A stretch of DNA of 39,076 nt. Source: Candidatus Levyibacteriota bacterium. Lineage in GTDB: Bacteria; Patescibacteriota; Microgenomatia; Levybacterales; UBA12049. Positions 28,871 to 37,924 of the stretch are shown here, in pieces. The notes under the pieces were generated by a model. The model saw only the letters and a program-made list of their open reading frames with translations, made no database searches and was not told the DNA's origin. The DNA is taken from assembly GCA_017991775.1 (NCBI GenBank), contig JAGOPV010000008.1, positions 1 to 39,076 on the forward strand. Reading direction: 5' to 3'. The translations under genes were made by a program, and so were the position numbers. Every line of letters begins with the position of its first letter. The first letter of the stretch is position 1.

Positions 28871-30181
28871 CTATTTCTTGAGAGTTTTCTTAAGTCTAAG
28901 TGCTTTGATTCGCTTTCCTTCAATCTCATCAACTGTTAAAGCATACTTCCCTATCTCAATAGTGTCCCCGATACGTGGCTCATGACCCAAAAGCCCAAAG
29001 ACCAGGCCAGCAATTGTGGTGTATCCCTGACCCTTTACCGGAATAGGAAATTTCTCTTGAAATGCGGAAATGAGTGTATACCCCTTCACAAGATAGGACC
29101 CATCTGATTGCTTTGCGATATTCACAGCTGCATCTTCAAATTCATCCTCTATCTCCCCAACCAGACTTTCCATAATGTCCTCAAGGGTTACCATACCTGA
29201 AGTACCAACAAATTCATCGCTGACAACTGCTATATGAATCCTATTTTTTCGCATGTCTTGGAGAACTGAATCTATTTTCTTTGCCTCTGGAACTGTGATG
29301 ATCGTCCTTATGATATTAATTTCAGAAAGTTTTTTGTCATCACCTTTTTTTAGAAGTTCTCGATAGATATCTTTAATGTGCACAAATCCAATGATGGTGT
29401 CGATAGACGTCTCGTAGACAGGGAATCGACTGTGGGGATGTCTTTCAATTCTCTTGATTACTTCCTTGAGTGTTGATGAGACATCAAAGGCTAAAATATC
29501 TGAGCGAGGAATCATGACATATTTTACTGTTGTATCACCGAACTGAAATACTTTGTTCACCATGTCTACTTCTTTTGATGGAATTGCCCCTACCTGAGCA
29601 CTTTGTGATAGTAACATTCGTATTTCTTCTTCAGAATGAACTAATTGGTGTCCAGAGGGCGCCTTTAATCCGAACATTTTTAGTACAAGTTGCCCGGCGC
29701 CATTCAAAAACCAAATAAAAGGTCTAAATATTTTTGCAAAGATAATAAGTGGTCTGATAATTGCAAGCGAAGTTGCTTCAGACCTCTGAAGTGCAACTGA
29801 CTTTGGAGCCAGCTCTCCAAGCACAATGTGAAGAAACGTAATAATACTGAATGCTATGATCACTGAAAAAGTATGCGAAGTGATCACAGCTGCTTCTCGT
29901 GGCAAGAATGAAATAAATGGCTCAATTGCATGAGCAATCGTAGGCTCTCCCACCCATCCAAGCGCAAGGCTCGCAAGTGTAATTCCCAGCTGTGTTGCTG
30001 AGATATAGTTGTCGAGGTGATTAAGAGCACCTTGAAGTGTCTTTGCAGATTGACTCCCTTGGGATGCTAGCTCATCAATCCTCGTTTTTCTCACTGCTAT
30101 GAGTGCAAATTCCGAAGCCACAAAATACCCGTTCAAAAGTACGAGCAGTAATACAATGCCTATTTGAAATATAAATTCCAT
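28871..30181 (-). CDS. CorC/HlyC-type membrane protein (CNNM transporter family)
   Basis: 436 residues. An N-terminal CNNM/DUF21 membrane domain (about 1-190) starts with a long hydrophobic segment and NGYFVASEFALIAVRKTRIDEL, the family signature. Two CBS domains follow (about 210-335, including YVMIPRSDILAFD and GMVTLEDIMESLVGEI), then the CorC/HlyC C-terminal domain (355-430). Family members take part in Mg2+ or Co2+ efflux and bind adenine nucleotides at the CBS pair; hemolysin naming is historical. TATAAT (30190-30195) lies 8 nt before the ATG. Confidence 0.93.
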   Translation of the reverse strand: MEFIFQIGIVLLLVLLNGYFVASEFALIAVRKTRIDELASQGSQSAKTLQGALNHLDNYISATQLGITLASLALGWVGEPTIAHAIEPFISFLPREAAVITSHTFSVIIAFSIITFLHIVLGELAPKSVALQRSEATSLAIIRPLIIFAKIFRPFIWFLNGAGQLVLKMFGLKAPSGHQLVHSEEEIRMLLSQSAQVGAIPSKEVDMVNKVFQFGDTTVKYVMIPRSDILAFDVSSTLKEVIKRIERHPHSRFPVYETSIDTIIGFVHIKDIYRELLKKGDDKKLSEINIIRTIITVPEAKKIDSVLQDMRKNRIHIAVVSDEFVGTSGMVTLEDIMESLVGEIEDEFEDAAVNIAKQSDGSYLVKGYTLISAFQEKFPIPVKGQGYTTIAGLVFGLLGHEPRIGDTIEIGKYALTVDEIEGKRIKALRLKKTLKK

Positions 30182-30189
30182 AGTGATCG

Positions 30190-30195
30190 ATTATA
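30190..30195 (-). promoter_or_regulatory. -10 box of the CorC-type gene
   Basis: TATAAT on the minus strand, 8 nt before ATG 30181; leader of about 1-2 nt predicted. Confidence 0.5.
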
Positions 30196-30336
30196 ACACG
30201 TACTGAAACTGTGCGTGATTCTACTAGATTTATTACAACAAATCATCTATAAGAGAAACACGCAAAAATGCGTATAACTTTGTTTTCATTCGCACTTTGA
30301 TTTAGGGGCTAATGCCCATCACAGGAAAGGCAGAAC

Positions 30337-30870
30337 ATGAAAAAGGACGTGCTTAGGGCAGCTCTGATGTACCTTGCAAGATCGAGGTATGTTGGACTCC
30401 CAGCAAGACTTGGGCTGAGAATCCAGGACATATTCTGGCTTCGCTATCCACACCTGATGACAAGGATCGATAACTTCCTCATTATAGGAGGTGCATCGAC
30501 AGTTATCCAAGCAGCACTCCTCATGATACTTACACGTCAAATGAGGTTCATTGCTGCAGTGGTCTTGGGTGCAATCATTGCGACTGTTCCCAACTATATC
30601 CTCAGCAAGAAGATTGTATGGAAAGACCGGGTTCTCGATATCGCATTCAAATGGAACGCGATCCTTTTCCCAGTCTTTCTTGTGACCAAGTTCTCCATTC
30701 CGCTTAAAATTGCTGGAATGGCATTACTGCATGCACAAGGAGTACCAGTCATCGCATCACTTCTCTGCACCGAGGCAGCTGGAGCAGGACTCAGCTTTCT
30801 CTTCTTAGACAAAATTGCATTTGGCTCGATGACACGAGTCATCAGTCGGATCTCAAAAAGAAAGGCTTAA
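30337..30870 (+). CDS. GtrA-like membrane protein
   Basis: 177 residues with about four membrane helices (48-66, 72-92, 108-126, 142-160). FLIIGGASTVIQAALLMIL and the later VPNYILSKKIVWKDR match the GtrA/PF04138 pattern (FxxVGG...; NyxLsrxwvF). GtrA proteins help move or modify undecaprenyl-phosphate sugars in surface-glycan pathways. The basic N-terminal 40 residues are longer than usual. AGGAAAGG precedes the ATG, with a small GGGC-TAAT-GCCC hairpin just upstream in the leader. The gene is GC-richer than its neighbours and is followed by its own hairpin. Confidence 0.7.
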   Translation: MKKDVLRAALMYLARSRYVGLPARLGLRIQDIFWLRYPHLMTRIDNFLIIGGASTVIQAALLMILTRQMRFIAAVVLGAIIATVPNYILSKKIVWKDRVLDIAFKWNAILFPVFLVTKFSIPLKIAGMALLHAQGVPVIASLLCTEAAGAGLSFLFLDKIAFGSMTRVISRISKRKA

Positions 30871-30901
30871 GTAAACAAATCAACCAACTATCTAACCACT
30901 G

Positions 30902-30933
30902 GGAGGGATACGTGCCACAAACACTATCCCTCC
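30902..30933 (+). terminator. Hairpin after the GtrA-like gene
   Basis: GGAGGGATA (30902-30910) pairs with TATCCCTCC (30925-30933), extended by GTG/CAC with one bulge. Only AATTTCT follows, so termination strength is uncertain. Confidence 0.6.
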
Positions 30934-30938
30934 AATTT

Positions 30939-31475
30939 CTAAAGCATCTTTATAGAAATCGCTGTATCCTCAAAGACACTTGTCGACCATCTTCTTTCAT
31001 CTGTTATATGTCTCATATATCTCCCACCTGTCTCATCTTTTAAATAAAGATTGGCAGTGATAAGTAGCCCTGTATTTTTTAAGAGTCTTTCAAAGTGAAG
31101 TAAAAATTTTAGTGACGGATCATATCCATCAAAAAAGATCATGTCGTACTGATCATGCAATTCTGGAAGAATTGCCTCTGCCTTGTCGCAAAATGTAGTT
31201 ATACTTTTCTCAATTCCTAGTTCGACCCATTTTGACTGTGCTATCGCAAGATGCTCTCCGTCTTGATCAATGGTATCGATTTTGACCTTTTTATCTGCCT
31301 CTGCAAAACATGCAGTCGAGTATCCAACACCTGTTCCTAATTCCAGGATTCGAACTGGCCTCACAGCCTTTGTCAAAATTTTCAACACATCACCGTAATC
31401 GTAAGGCACGCCACCACACCGATGATTTTTTTTATGCTCAAGTGCAAATGAATAATATGAAGAAAGTTGAGACAT
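30939..31475 (-). CDS. SAM-dependent O-methyltransferase-like protein
   Basis: 178 residues, class I methyltransferase fold of the COG4122 type: motif I ILELGTGVGYST (about 43-54), acidic end of strand 2 DTIDQDGEH, AEAILPEL (motif around 100), and MIFFDGYDPS at the position of motif II. The C-terminus is short compared with catechol O-methyltransferases, and the substrate is unknown. TATAAT (31485-31490) lies 9 nt before ATG 31475, so the leader would be 2-3 nt. Convergent with the GtrA-like gene; their ends are separated by the hairpin at 30902. Confidence 0.82.
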   Translation of the reverse strand: MSQLSSYYSFALEHKKNHRCGGVPYDYGDVLKILTKAVRPVRILELGTGVGYSTACFAEADKKVKIDTIDQDGEHLAIAQSKWVELGIEKSITTFCDKAEAILPELHDQYDMIFFDGYDPSLKFLLHFERLLKNTGLLITANLYLKDETGGRYMRHITDERRWSTSVFEDTAISIKML

Positions 31476-31484
31476 GTATTTTTA

Positions 31485-31490
31485 ATTATA
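31485..31490 (-). promoter_or_regulatory. -10 box of the methyltransferase gene
   Basis: TATAAT on the minus strand, 9 nt before the ATG, just past the terminator of the upstream gene. Confidence 0.5.
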
Positions 31491-31509
31491 AAAGTATTTT
31501 TAATAAAAT

Positions 31510-31546
31510 GCCCTCGGCGATCTCGCAATGCGAGACCACCAAGGGC
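31510..31546 (-). terminator. Long hairpin terminator of the 31648-32262 gene
   Basis: A 17-bp stem with three G-U pairs when read on the minus strand (31530-31546 with 31510-31526), loop ATT, followed by ATTTTATT. It lies about 100 nt after the stop codon. Confidence 0.8.
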
Positions 31547-31647
31547 GAGTGGTTTAGGCTGAACGTCCTTCATTGAATGAGCTATGGTGGGCATCATTAT
31601 CAAGGACAAACTTCCCGTGCTTGTTCTGGAAACCTGCTTTGGCTTGA

Positions 31648-32262
31648 TTAGCCGTTTGCGACCGCCTGGTCGCTTGGTGCTTTACGAATTTGACGCACAA
31701 GTTCGAACACGAACCTCTCGTCCGGTTCGACTTGAATTGCATTCAAAATCGCGGCCTTTCCGAGAGCATCTGGCGAATTGGCAACGAAGTCATATGGGGT
31801 TCTCAGTTGAGAAACCACATCTCCTACCGTTGGCAGATGCGCACGTCTTGAGAACGTGCGAATCGAATGGCCACCGATTCGTCTCGGATTAGACCGGACC
31901 CTTCCGCTTGGTAGAGACGTTCGCTTGACCGCCTGCGCAGGGTTATCAACTGAGCTTCGAGTAAGCCTAAGCGTACTCACTCTCTCAGTCGGAGTCACAT
32001 AAGAGTCTTCCTGCTCACAGCGGAGCATGATTTCATGTGACTCGCCCTCGTAAAATGTCGCCATAACATCACCGATCCAATCGGTGCCCGGCTCACTTGT
32101 TTCGAAGATCATTGGATGAGGATATTCACCCTCATTCATTTGAACTCGAAAGAACCTGCCGTCTTCTCGATCGATGAGAAAATAGGAAATGGTACCTCCA
32201 TCTCCCGGTTCTGGAATTGTAACGCGCCAACCAGTGGCGCCTACTGAGAATACGTGACTCAT
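31648..32262 (-). CDS. Unknown protein, GC-richer gene
   Basis: 204 residues, soluble, no recognised family. The N-terminal half is beta-rich (TGWRVTIPEPGDGGTISYFLI, GRFFRVQMNEGEYPHPM, WIGDVMATFYEGESHEIML) and looks like one compact sandwich domain. Residues about 115-150 are Arg/Ser-rich and probably disordered, and the end is helical (DALGKAAILNAIQVE). AGGAGATGAC gives a clear ribosome site before ATG 32262. Own promoter (32316-32344), leader of about 47 nt and long terminator make it a single-gene unit with codon use unlike the AT-rich neighbours. The frame seen on the opposite strand at 31584-31892 is a shadow. Confidence 0.65.
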   Translation of the reverse strand: MSHVFSVGATGWRVTIPEPGDGGTISYFLIDREDGRFFRVQMNEGEYPHPMIFETSEPGTDWIGDVMATFYEGESHEIMLRCEQEDSYVTPTERVSTLRLTRSSVDNPAQAVKRTSLPSGRVRSNPRRIGGHSIRTFSRRAHLPTVGDVVSQLRTPYDFVANSPDALGKAAILNAIQVEPDERFVFELVRQIRKAPSDQAVANG

Positions 32263-32315
32263 GTCATCTCCTATGGTGGGGGTAGATGAACAAGAATCTC
32301 AGAACAAGCTAGTAT

Positions 32316-32344
32316 ATTATATCCTATAATATATGTGTTTTCAA
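32316..32344 (-). promoter_or_regulatory. Near-consensus promoter of the 31648-32262 gene
   Basis: TTGAAA (32339-32344), 17 bp, TATAAT (32316-32321). Confidence 0.8.
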
Positions 32345-32369
32345 GCTCTTAGATTCAAAAAAGTGAGGT

Positions 32370-33308
32370 TTAACCGTGAATTTCAACGAAGATGAAAATA
32401 ATATAGACAGCAAACATCAATATCCCTTGCTTTCTCGTTATGAAATTTTTAGACTTCACAAAAATAAAGAAGAGGGTAAGCGCAGTTAATATAAAAATAA
32501 AAGTCGTCAGAAATGCACTACTAGTGAGAACTTCACCATTATGAAGAAGCGTAAATATCCCGAACATCAGCGTACTTGCAGCTGCTGCACCGATATAATC
32601 CCCCATCGCGATATCTTTCTTGCCGGAGATAACAGAGCGGATCGCTAAAGACATTTCGGGAAGATCTGTGCCTAGGGCAATGACTAAGAGTCCAATATAG
32701 AAAGCTGAGATATTGAACATGTCAGCAAAGAAAACCGTCTTATCGACGATGATACTACTTGAGATAAATATCACACAAATACCAACAATTAGTTTAAGAA
32801 GATCCTTGTGAGAATAAGCACTGATATTTAGTATCTTAGAATTTTCTCTATTAAAAATTCCATTTTTACGCTCTATTACAAATAGCAATATCCCATAAAG
32901 CAAGATTAAAATACCTCCTTCTAAATTCGTGACCTTTTTGTCTAAAGTAAAAAGAGATGGTGTCAAAATTACAGCTAAAGTAAAGAAAGTTGTTTTAGAG
33001 TCAAGATCATTTTTAAGACTTATGCCATTACCAAAGATGGCTAGGAGCGGAATAATGACAAGAAAGAGCACGATAATCCCTCCAAGTAAGTTACCAACGA
33101 ATATTTCTGCATCATGGCTAGCTACAGCTTGTAGCCCGACTGAGAACTCAGGGAGAGATGTAAGTAAGCCCAGGAAAACAAACGAGAATGCGAATGGAGA
33201 TAATTTTAATTTACTAGAAAAGTTGCTTACTGAGGAGACAATGAGACCAGAGCCAAGCCATATGGAGACAAATGCGACAATGAAGAGTAGGAGATTTACT
33301 AAAACCAT
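32370..33308 (-). CDS. CaCA-family cation/Ca2+ antiporter (YrbG-like)
   Basis: 312 residues from ATG 33308; the frame is open to 33347. About ten membrane helices in two inverted halves. Each half carries the alpha repeat with the ion-binding acid: LGLLTSLPEFSVG in the first and ALGTDLPEMSLAI in the second (T-S/D-L-P-E), as in prokaryotic Na+/Ca2+ exchangers. It should move Ca2+ (or another cation) against H+ or Na+. TATACT (33319-33324) ends 10 nt before the ATG. It is divergent from the GT-C gene at 33327; the two promoters overlap. Confidence 0.9.
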   Translation of the reverse strand: MVLVNLLLFIVAFVSIWLGSGLIVSSVSNFSSKLKLSPFAFSFVFLGLLTSLPEFSVGLQAVASHDAEIFVGNLLGGIIVLFLVIIPLLAIFGNGISLKNDLDSKTTFFTLAVILTPSLFTLDKKVTNLEGGILILLYGILLFVIERKNGIFNRENSKILNISAYSHKDLLKLIVGICVIFISSSIIVDKTVFFADMFNISAFYIGLLVIALGTDLPEMSLAIRSVISGKKDIAMGDYIGAAAASTLMFGIFTLLHNGEVLTSSAFLTTFIFILTALTLFFIFVKSKNFITRKQGILMFAVYIIFIFVEIHG

Positions 33309-33314
33309 TTCTGC

Positions 33315-33324
33315 TATAAGTATA
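33315..33324. promoter_or_regulatory. Overlapping divergent -10 boxes
   Basis: Plus: TATAAG (33315-33320), 6 nt to ATG 33327. Minus: TATACT (33319-33324), 10 nt to ATG 33308. The start codons are 18 bp apart, so both messages are essentially leaderless and the promoters exclude each other. Confidence 0.55.
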
Positions 33325-33326
33325 GT

Positions 33327-35060
33327 ATGGCTCTCATAAAAAAGCACTGGGTTATTTTATCGATTGTTCTCTTGAGCCTTCTTTTTCACCTCACATTTCT
33401 ATCTAGTGTCCCTATCTCCACTACCAATGATCAGCTACATTATCATTTGGATGCTCAGTCATTTTTTTACACGGGGTATGATCTTACTAACTCTGTTTCT
33501 TTACTGGATATATTCCTTTTCAAATACCCTCCTCAAGAAACAGTACAAGCAGAGCTTCCGTATCTTCTTGACCTGCTTCCACTTGGGCTTTTCGGGTCCT
33601 CCTTAACTTCCGCTGCATTTATGAGTGCGTTATTTAGTGCTGGTATTGCGATAGTGCTTTATTTCTTAGGCAATATCTTTGGCAATAAAAGACTAGGCTA
33701 TCTCGCAGCACTTCTTGGTGCCATTAATCCATGGATCGTTGTTGTCGGAAGATCTGCATATGAAGCAATTCCTGCATTATTTTTCTATCTCCTCTTGCTC
33801 CTATTGTTCTATGTCTTAAGGGGAAAAAAGCTCCTCATTATAATTCCTGTTTTGTTTCTAGCATTCTATTCATATATAGGTACAAAATTGCTTTTCCTGC
33901 CCTTTCTCCTAGCCTGTGGCATCTTTTCTTATTTTTATATTCACAAGAGGAAGTTTCTCATAGAACATCTCGCAATTATTATCTCAGCAATTGCACTTGC
34001 TGGATTCTATTTATTCCAAATAAGTAATGCTGAAGGGGCTTCAAGAGTAGGTGATATTTTCCTCCCTACTGATCCACGCATCTCACAACTTGTAAATACA
34101 CTTCGTCAAGACAGTATGCCATTTTTATTTGACTCTCTTCTTATCAATAAATTTAGTATATATTTCTTGATGGTAATTGAGAATATCTTTAATACTCTTT
34201 CATTCACGTTCTTCTTTCTTACCGGCGACTACTTCTTCTCACTTTTTCGACATGGGCTTTTTTATATTGCTGACGCGGTCTTTCTTTTTATTGGCATTGG
34301 GAGCTTTTTCAAAAAGAATAAGGCTACTACTATCTTCTTCTCATCATTACTACTGATTTCTCTTCTTCCACATGTTCTTCACAATCAAAAAGATGCTGGG
34401 CAATTTAGTCCACACGTCACACTTTTTATTGGGCTACTTTTGCTCGTTATTGCACATGGGATCTCTGCTACTATTTCAAGCTTCTCAAACAAAAAACAGA
34501 TTTTTGTTATTGGAGGAATTTTGCTAATTTATCTTTTCTCAATTATCAATTTTATCCATATCTTCTTTTTTCAATCCCCACTGAGTACCGGCATCTATAC
34601 CCCTTCACGAAGACTTATGAGCAAATACTCCATTGAGGCAATGACCAAAACAGAAAAGGTAGTCATACATACAGACGACGCCAGAACTGATTATAAGAAC
34701 TTTCTTTTCTACAACAATCTCATTACCAAGAGTACAATTAGCGAAATTAAGAAAATGTTACAAACTAACGAGAATGTCTTTTCCTACAAGAATATTCAAT
34801 TTGTTTCATGTGGTGACCCTAAAGAAGTCGCAAAAGACACGACTCTTGTTATTGGAAGGATATGTTACAAAAGCTTGCCACTAAAAAGCATTGAGATACC
34901 ACAATTAAAGGATAGTGGAGGAACATATACTATTTATAATGACAAGGTGTGTAAGGGGATAAATGGACAGAGGTACATCAAGGATTTAAAATTAAGCGAT
35001 CTCGCTATTGAAGACTTAACGTCAGAGCAACTCTGTAAAAAATTCCTTTTGTCTTACTAG
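33327..35060 (+). CDS. GT-C glycosyltransferase (PMT-like membrane protein)
   Basis: 577 residues, about eleven membrane helices followed by a soluble domain of about 150 residues. TM1 (8-26) leads to a loop with ISTTNDQLHYHLDAQ, where Asn-Asp replaces the Asp-Glu of PMT/ArnT enzymes; the loop also has YPPQETVQAELPY. LGYLAALLGAINPWIVVVGRSAYEAIPALFF is the typical PMT TM3-TM4 stretch. It should transfer a sugar from a polyprenyl-phosphate donor to a surface acceptor. It is unlinked to the cluster at 1-3790 but belongs to the same broad superfamily. The end abuts the end of lon with no gap. Confidence 0.78.
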   Translation: MALIKKHWVILSIVLLSLLFHLTFLSSVPISTTNDQLHYHLDAQSFFYTGYDLTNSVSLLDIFLFKYPPQETVQAELPYLLDLLPLGLFGSSLTSAAFMSALFSAGIAIVLYFLGNIFGNKRLGYLAALLGAINPWIVVVGRSAYEAIPALFFYLLLLLLFYVLRGKKLLIIIPVLFLAFYSYIGTKLLFLPFLLACGIFSYFYIHKRKFLIEHLAIIISAIALAGFYLFQISNAEGASRVGDIFLPTDPRISQLVNTLRQDSMPFLFDSLLINKFSIYFLMVIENIFNTLSFTFFFLTGDYFFSLFRHGLFYIADAVFLFIGIGSFFKKNKATTIFFSSLLLISLLPHVLHNQKDAGQFSPHVTLFIGLLLLVIAHGISATISSFSNKKQIFVIGGILLIYLFSIINFIHIFFFQSPLSTGIYTPSRRLMSKYSIEAMTKTEKVVIHTDDARTDYKNFLFYNNLITKSTISEIKKMLQTNENVFSYKNIQFVSCGDPKEVAKDTTLVIGRICYKSLPLKSIEIPQLKDSGGTYTIYNDKVCKGINGQRYIKDLKLSDLAIEDLTSEQLCKKFLLSY

Positions 35061-37448
35061 CTAATCTACCTTCTGAGGCTTTGTGTGGAGAAGTCTGCGC
35101 GATGACTCAAGTCCAATTTCTTCATCTGCTTTCTTATTCTTTGCATAGAGAGGTTTGGCGAGTGCAATTTCCAAAACATCATCCATATGTGTTACAAACT
35201 TAAAATCAATATCCTTGAGAACTTCATCTGGAACTTCTTCTAGATCCTTCTTATTATCTTTTGGCAAGATAAGCACCTTAAGACCTGCTCTATGAGCCGC
35301 GATGACTTTCTCTTTTACGCCACCAATCTCGAGTGCTCTTCCACGAAGCGTTATCTCACCAGTCATACCAACAATTCTTCTAACTGGATTCTTAGTGAGT
35401 GCTGAGATGATTGCAGTTGTGATTGCAAGACCAGCTGAAGGACCGTCCTTAGGAACTGCTCCCTCTGGAACGTGAACATGGATATCCATCTTGCCGAACA
35501 ATTTATCTGGAAGTCCAAATTGATCTGCACGAGCGCGGATATATGAGAGTGCTGCTTGGCAAGACTCCTTCATGACATCTCCAAGTTGCCCTGTGAGAAT
35601 AAGCTGCCCTTTACCTGGCATCAGAGCTACTTCAATAAAGAGTATATCTCCTCCTGCTTCTGTCCAAGCAAGTCCAGTTGACATACCGACCTGATCCTTC
35701 TTTTCAATAAGGGTGTCATTATATCGAGTCGCTCCCAGATACTTCTGGATATCTTTCTCAGTTATTTCTATCTTGATCTTTTTACCTTCTGCTACTTTTC
35801 TAGCGACTTTTCTAAAAATAGTTGCAATTCTTCTCTCCAAATTTCTCACGCCAGCTTCCCTTGTATAGTGATTGATAATATATGTAATAGCTTTATCGGT
35901 AAGAACAACTTTACTATCTTTCAAGCCATGCATTTCCATCTGCTTTTTTAACAAGAACTTTTTAACTATATGGAACTTCTCATCATGGGTGTATCCAGCA
36001 AACTGAATAATTTCTAACCTATCGCGAAGTGCAGGCGGGATAGTATCGAGCACATTTGCTGTGGTGATGAACATAACGTTCGAGAGATCAAATGGTGCTT
36101 CAAGATAATGATCTGAAAAATCAGTATTCTGCTCTGGATCTAGTGCTTCAAGTAGCGCACTTGACGGATCACCTCTAAAATCAGCACCAACTTTATCAAT
36201 TTCATCTAACATGAAGACTGGATTCTTTGTACCTGCATCTTTGATGCCTTGAATAATACGTCCTGGGAGAGCGCCCACGTAGGTACGTCTATGTCCTCTG
36301 ATCTCTGCCTCATCTCGAATTCCTCCGAGGGAGACTCTAATAAATTTTCGATCTAATGAACGTGCGATGGATTTACCAAGAGAGGTCTTACCTACTCCAG
36401 GAGGTCCTACAAAACAAAGAATAGGACTTTTCATTTTTCCAGCTAATTTCTGTACAGCTAAATACTCAAGAATACGCTCTTTAACTTTGGGTAGACCATA
36501 ATGATCTTCATTGAGGACTTTTTCAGCTCCTTTGATATCAACATTTGTCTTACTTTCAATACTCCATGGGAGACTGATAAGCCAATCAATATAATTTCTT
36601 ATATATGCTGCCTCAGGATTGAATTGATTCATGTTGGCAAGTTTCTTTACCTCTTTTCGAGCTTTCTCCTCAACATCCTCAGGCATTTTAGCCTCTTTAA
36701 TTTTTGTAAGTAGTTCTTTTATCTCACCATTACCATCATCTTCTCCAAGTTCTTTCTCAATTGTCTTAAGTCTTTCTCGTAGGATAGCCTCTCTCGCACC
36801 TTTTTCAAATCTCTCCTGTGTCTTAGATGCAATACGACGCTCTAGCTCAAGAACTTTTATTTCTTTTGCTAGAAGTTCGACCAACTTCTGAAGTCTTGCT
36901 TTTACATCAGTCATTTCAAGTAATTCTTGACGCTCAACTGGCTTAAGATCCAAAGCCGAAGCCACCAGATCAGAAAGCTCAGATGGAGAATTCTCAGACA
37001 TGATATTCATAAAGACTAAGAAGTCGGCTGATTTACCAAAATTCATAGCTCGTCTAAACTCATTAGTAAGATGATTACAAAGTGCAGTTATTTCAGGGGT
37101 GACAACAATATCCTCGATGATATCTTCAACATGAGCAACAAAGAAATTGTCCTGCTTCTCATATGAAAGAATACGAACTCTATTCAGACCACGAACTTGT
37201 GCATTGATCTCACCATCTGCCCGTATCATCCTCTCAATTCGTGAAAGTGTTCCAACTTCATAGAGATCTCCAGGCTCAGGGTCATGAACACGAGAGCTCT
37301 TTTGGAGAACAAAACAAACTATTCGTTCTTGGTTGTAGGAGGTCTCAAGTGCAGCTAGGCTCTTTGGCCGTCCAAATGTGAGCACTGAGTCTGTGTTGGG
37401 GAAGATGATCCCATCTCGAATTGGAATTACTGGTACTGTTCTTTCCAT
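35061..37448 (-). CDS. lon: ATP-dependent protease Lon
   Basis: 795 residues, full-length LonA. The N-terminal substrate-binding domain (1-200) and coiled coil (200-300) precede the AAA+ module: Walker A GPPGVGKT (348-355), Walker B FMLDEID (412-418), and sensor regions. The protease domain has the catalytic Ser671 in PKDGPSAGLA and Lys714 in GGVKEKVIAAHR. A charged tail follows. It degrades misfolded and regulatory proteins in the cytosol. ATG 37448 has no Shine-Dalgarno site; TATGAT lies 17 nt upstream. Upstream (37449-37564) are two units of an interspersed repeat. Confidence 0.97.
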   Translation of the reverse strand: MERTVPVIPIRDGIIFPNTDSVLTFGRPKSLAALETSYNQERIVCFVLQKSSRVHDPEPGDLYEVGTLSRIERMIRADGEINAQVRGLNRVRILSYEKQDNFFVAHVEDIIEDIVVTPEITALCNHLTNEFRRAMNFGKSADFLVFMNIMSENSPSELSDLVASALDLKPVERQELLEMTDVKARLQKLVELLAKEIKVLELERRIASKTQERFEKGAREAILRERLKTIEKELGEDDGNGEIKELLTKIKEAKMPEDVEEKARKEVKKLANMNQFNPEAAYIRNYIDWLISLPWSIESKTNVDIKGAEKVLNEDHYGLPKVKERILEYLAVQKLAGKMKSPILCFVGPPGVGKTSLGKSIARSLDRKFIRVSLGGIRDEAEIRGHRRTYVGALPGRIIQGIKDAGTKNPVFMLDEIDKVGADFRGDPSSALLEALDPEQNTDFSDHYLEAPFDLSNVMFITTANVLDTIPPALRDRLEIIQFAGYTHDEKFHIVKKFLLKKQMEMHGLKDSKVVLTDKAITYIINHYTREAGVRNLERRIATIFRKVARKVAEGKKIKIEITEKDIQKYLGATRYNDTLIEKKDQVGMSTGLAWTEAGGDILFIEVALMPGKGQLILTGQLGDVMKESCQAALSYIRARADQFGLPDKLFGKMDIHVHVPEGAVPKDGPSAGLAITTAIISALTKNPVRRIVGMTGEITLRGRALEIGGVKEKVIAAHRAGLKVLILPKDNKKDLEEVPDEVLKDIDFKFVTHMDDVLEIALAKPLYAKNKKADEEIGLESSRRLLHTKPQKVD

Positions 37449-37489
37449 AAATCTATTAGCACTCTATCATAGGAACTGCCAGCTGTCAA

Positions 37490-37534
37490 TAGTTCGACAG
37501 GCTCACTATTTTCAATACTTCGACTAGCTCAGTA
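37490..37534. repeat. Interspersed repeat, two degenerate units
   Basis: TAGTTCGACAGGCTCACTA (37490-37508) and TACTTCGACTAGCTCAGTA (37516-37534), 26 bp apart, 15 of 19 positions alike. They belong to the widespread TTCGAC..GCTCAG type of intergenic repeat. Confidence 0.5.
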
Positions 37535-37564
37535 GTATAAAATAATTCGTGCTGTGACTGATGA

Positions 37565-37918
37565 TTATACATTAAATCTCTTCAAAAGATCGAGAAGGTC
37601 TTCGATATCAAATGGCTTTTTAAGAAACGCAGCAGCGCCTGCTCTCTGGGCAATTGTCTTAAGATCCTGGTGTGCAGACATGAGAACAATTGGGACTGCT
37701 GCATGGGTCTTTTCAGCCTTAATTTTCTTTGTTAACTCACCCCCATCTCCATCTTGCAAGGAGACATCCATCAACACAAAACTTATGTGATTATGATCTA
37801 GCGCCTCTAGGATACCAATTTCGTCTACCGCCCTCAAGACTTTACACCCTGCATTCTCCAGGATATAGAGGATAATCTGCGATATTCCCTCATCATCTTC
37901 AATAAGTAGCACCTTCAT
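37565..37918 (-). CDS. Stand-alone receiver-domain response regulator
   Basis: 117 residues, only a CheY-like receiver: acidic pocket Asp8/Asp9 (IEDDEG), phospho-acceptor Asp51 (VLMDVSL), Ser81 at the Thr/Ser position (VLMSAH) and Lys101 (LKKPF). No output domain, so it signals by protein contact, for example in a phosphorelay or by binding a kinase. It is divergent from an OmpR-type regulator and near a histidine kinase, possible partners. TAAAAT (37925-37930) ends 6 nt before the ATG, again leaderless. Confidence 0.92.
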   Translation of the reverse strand: MKVLLIEDDEGISQIILYILENAGCKVLRAVDEIGILEALDHNHISFVLMDVSLQDGDGGELTKKIKAEKTHAAVPIVLMSAHQDLKTIAQRAGAAAFLKKPFDIEDLLDLLKRFNV

Positions 37919-37924
37919 TTTCGT

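Noticed and set aside
31584-31892. Plus-strand 102-codon frame opposite the 31648-32262 gene
   Set aside because: The minus-strand frame is longer, has a near-consensus promoter, an AGGAGATGAC ribosome site and a terminator; the plus frame has none.
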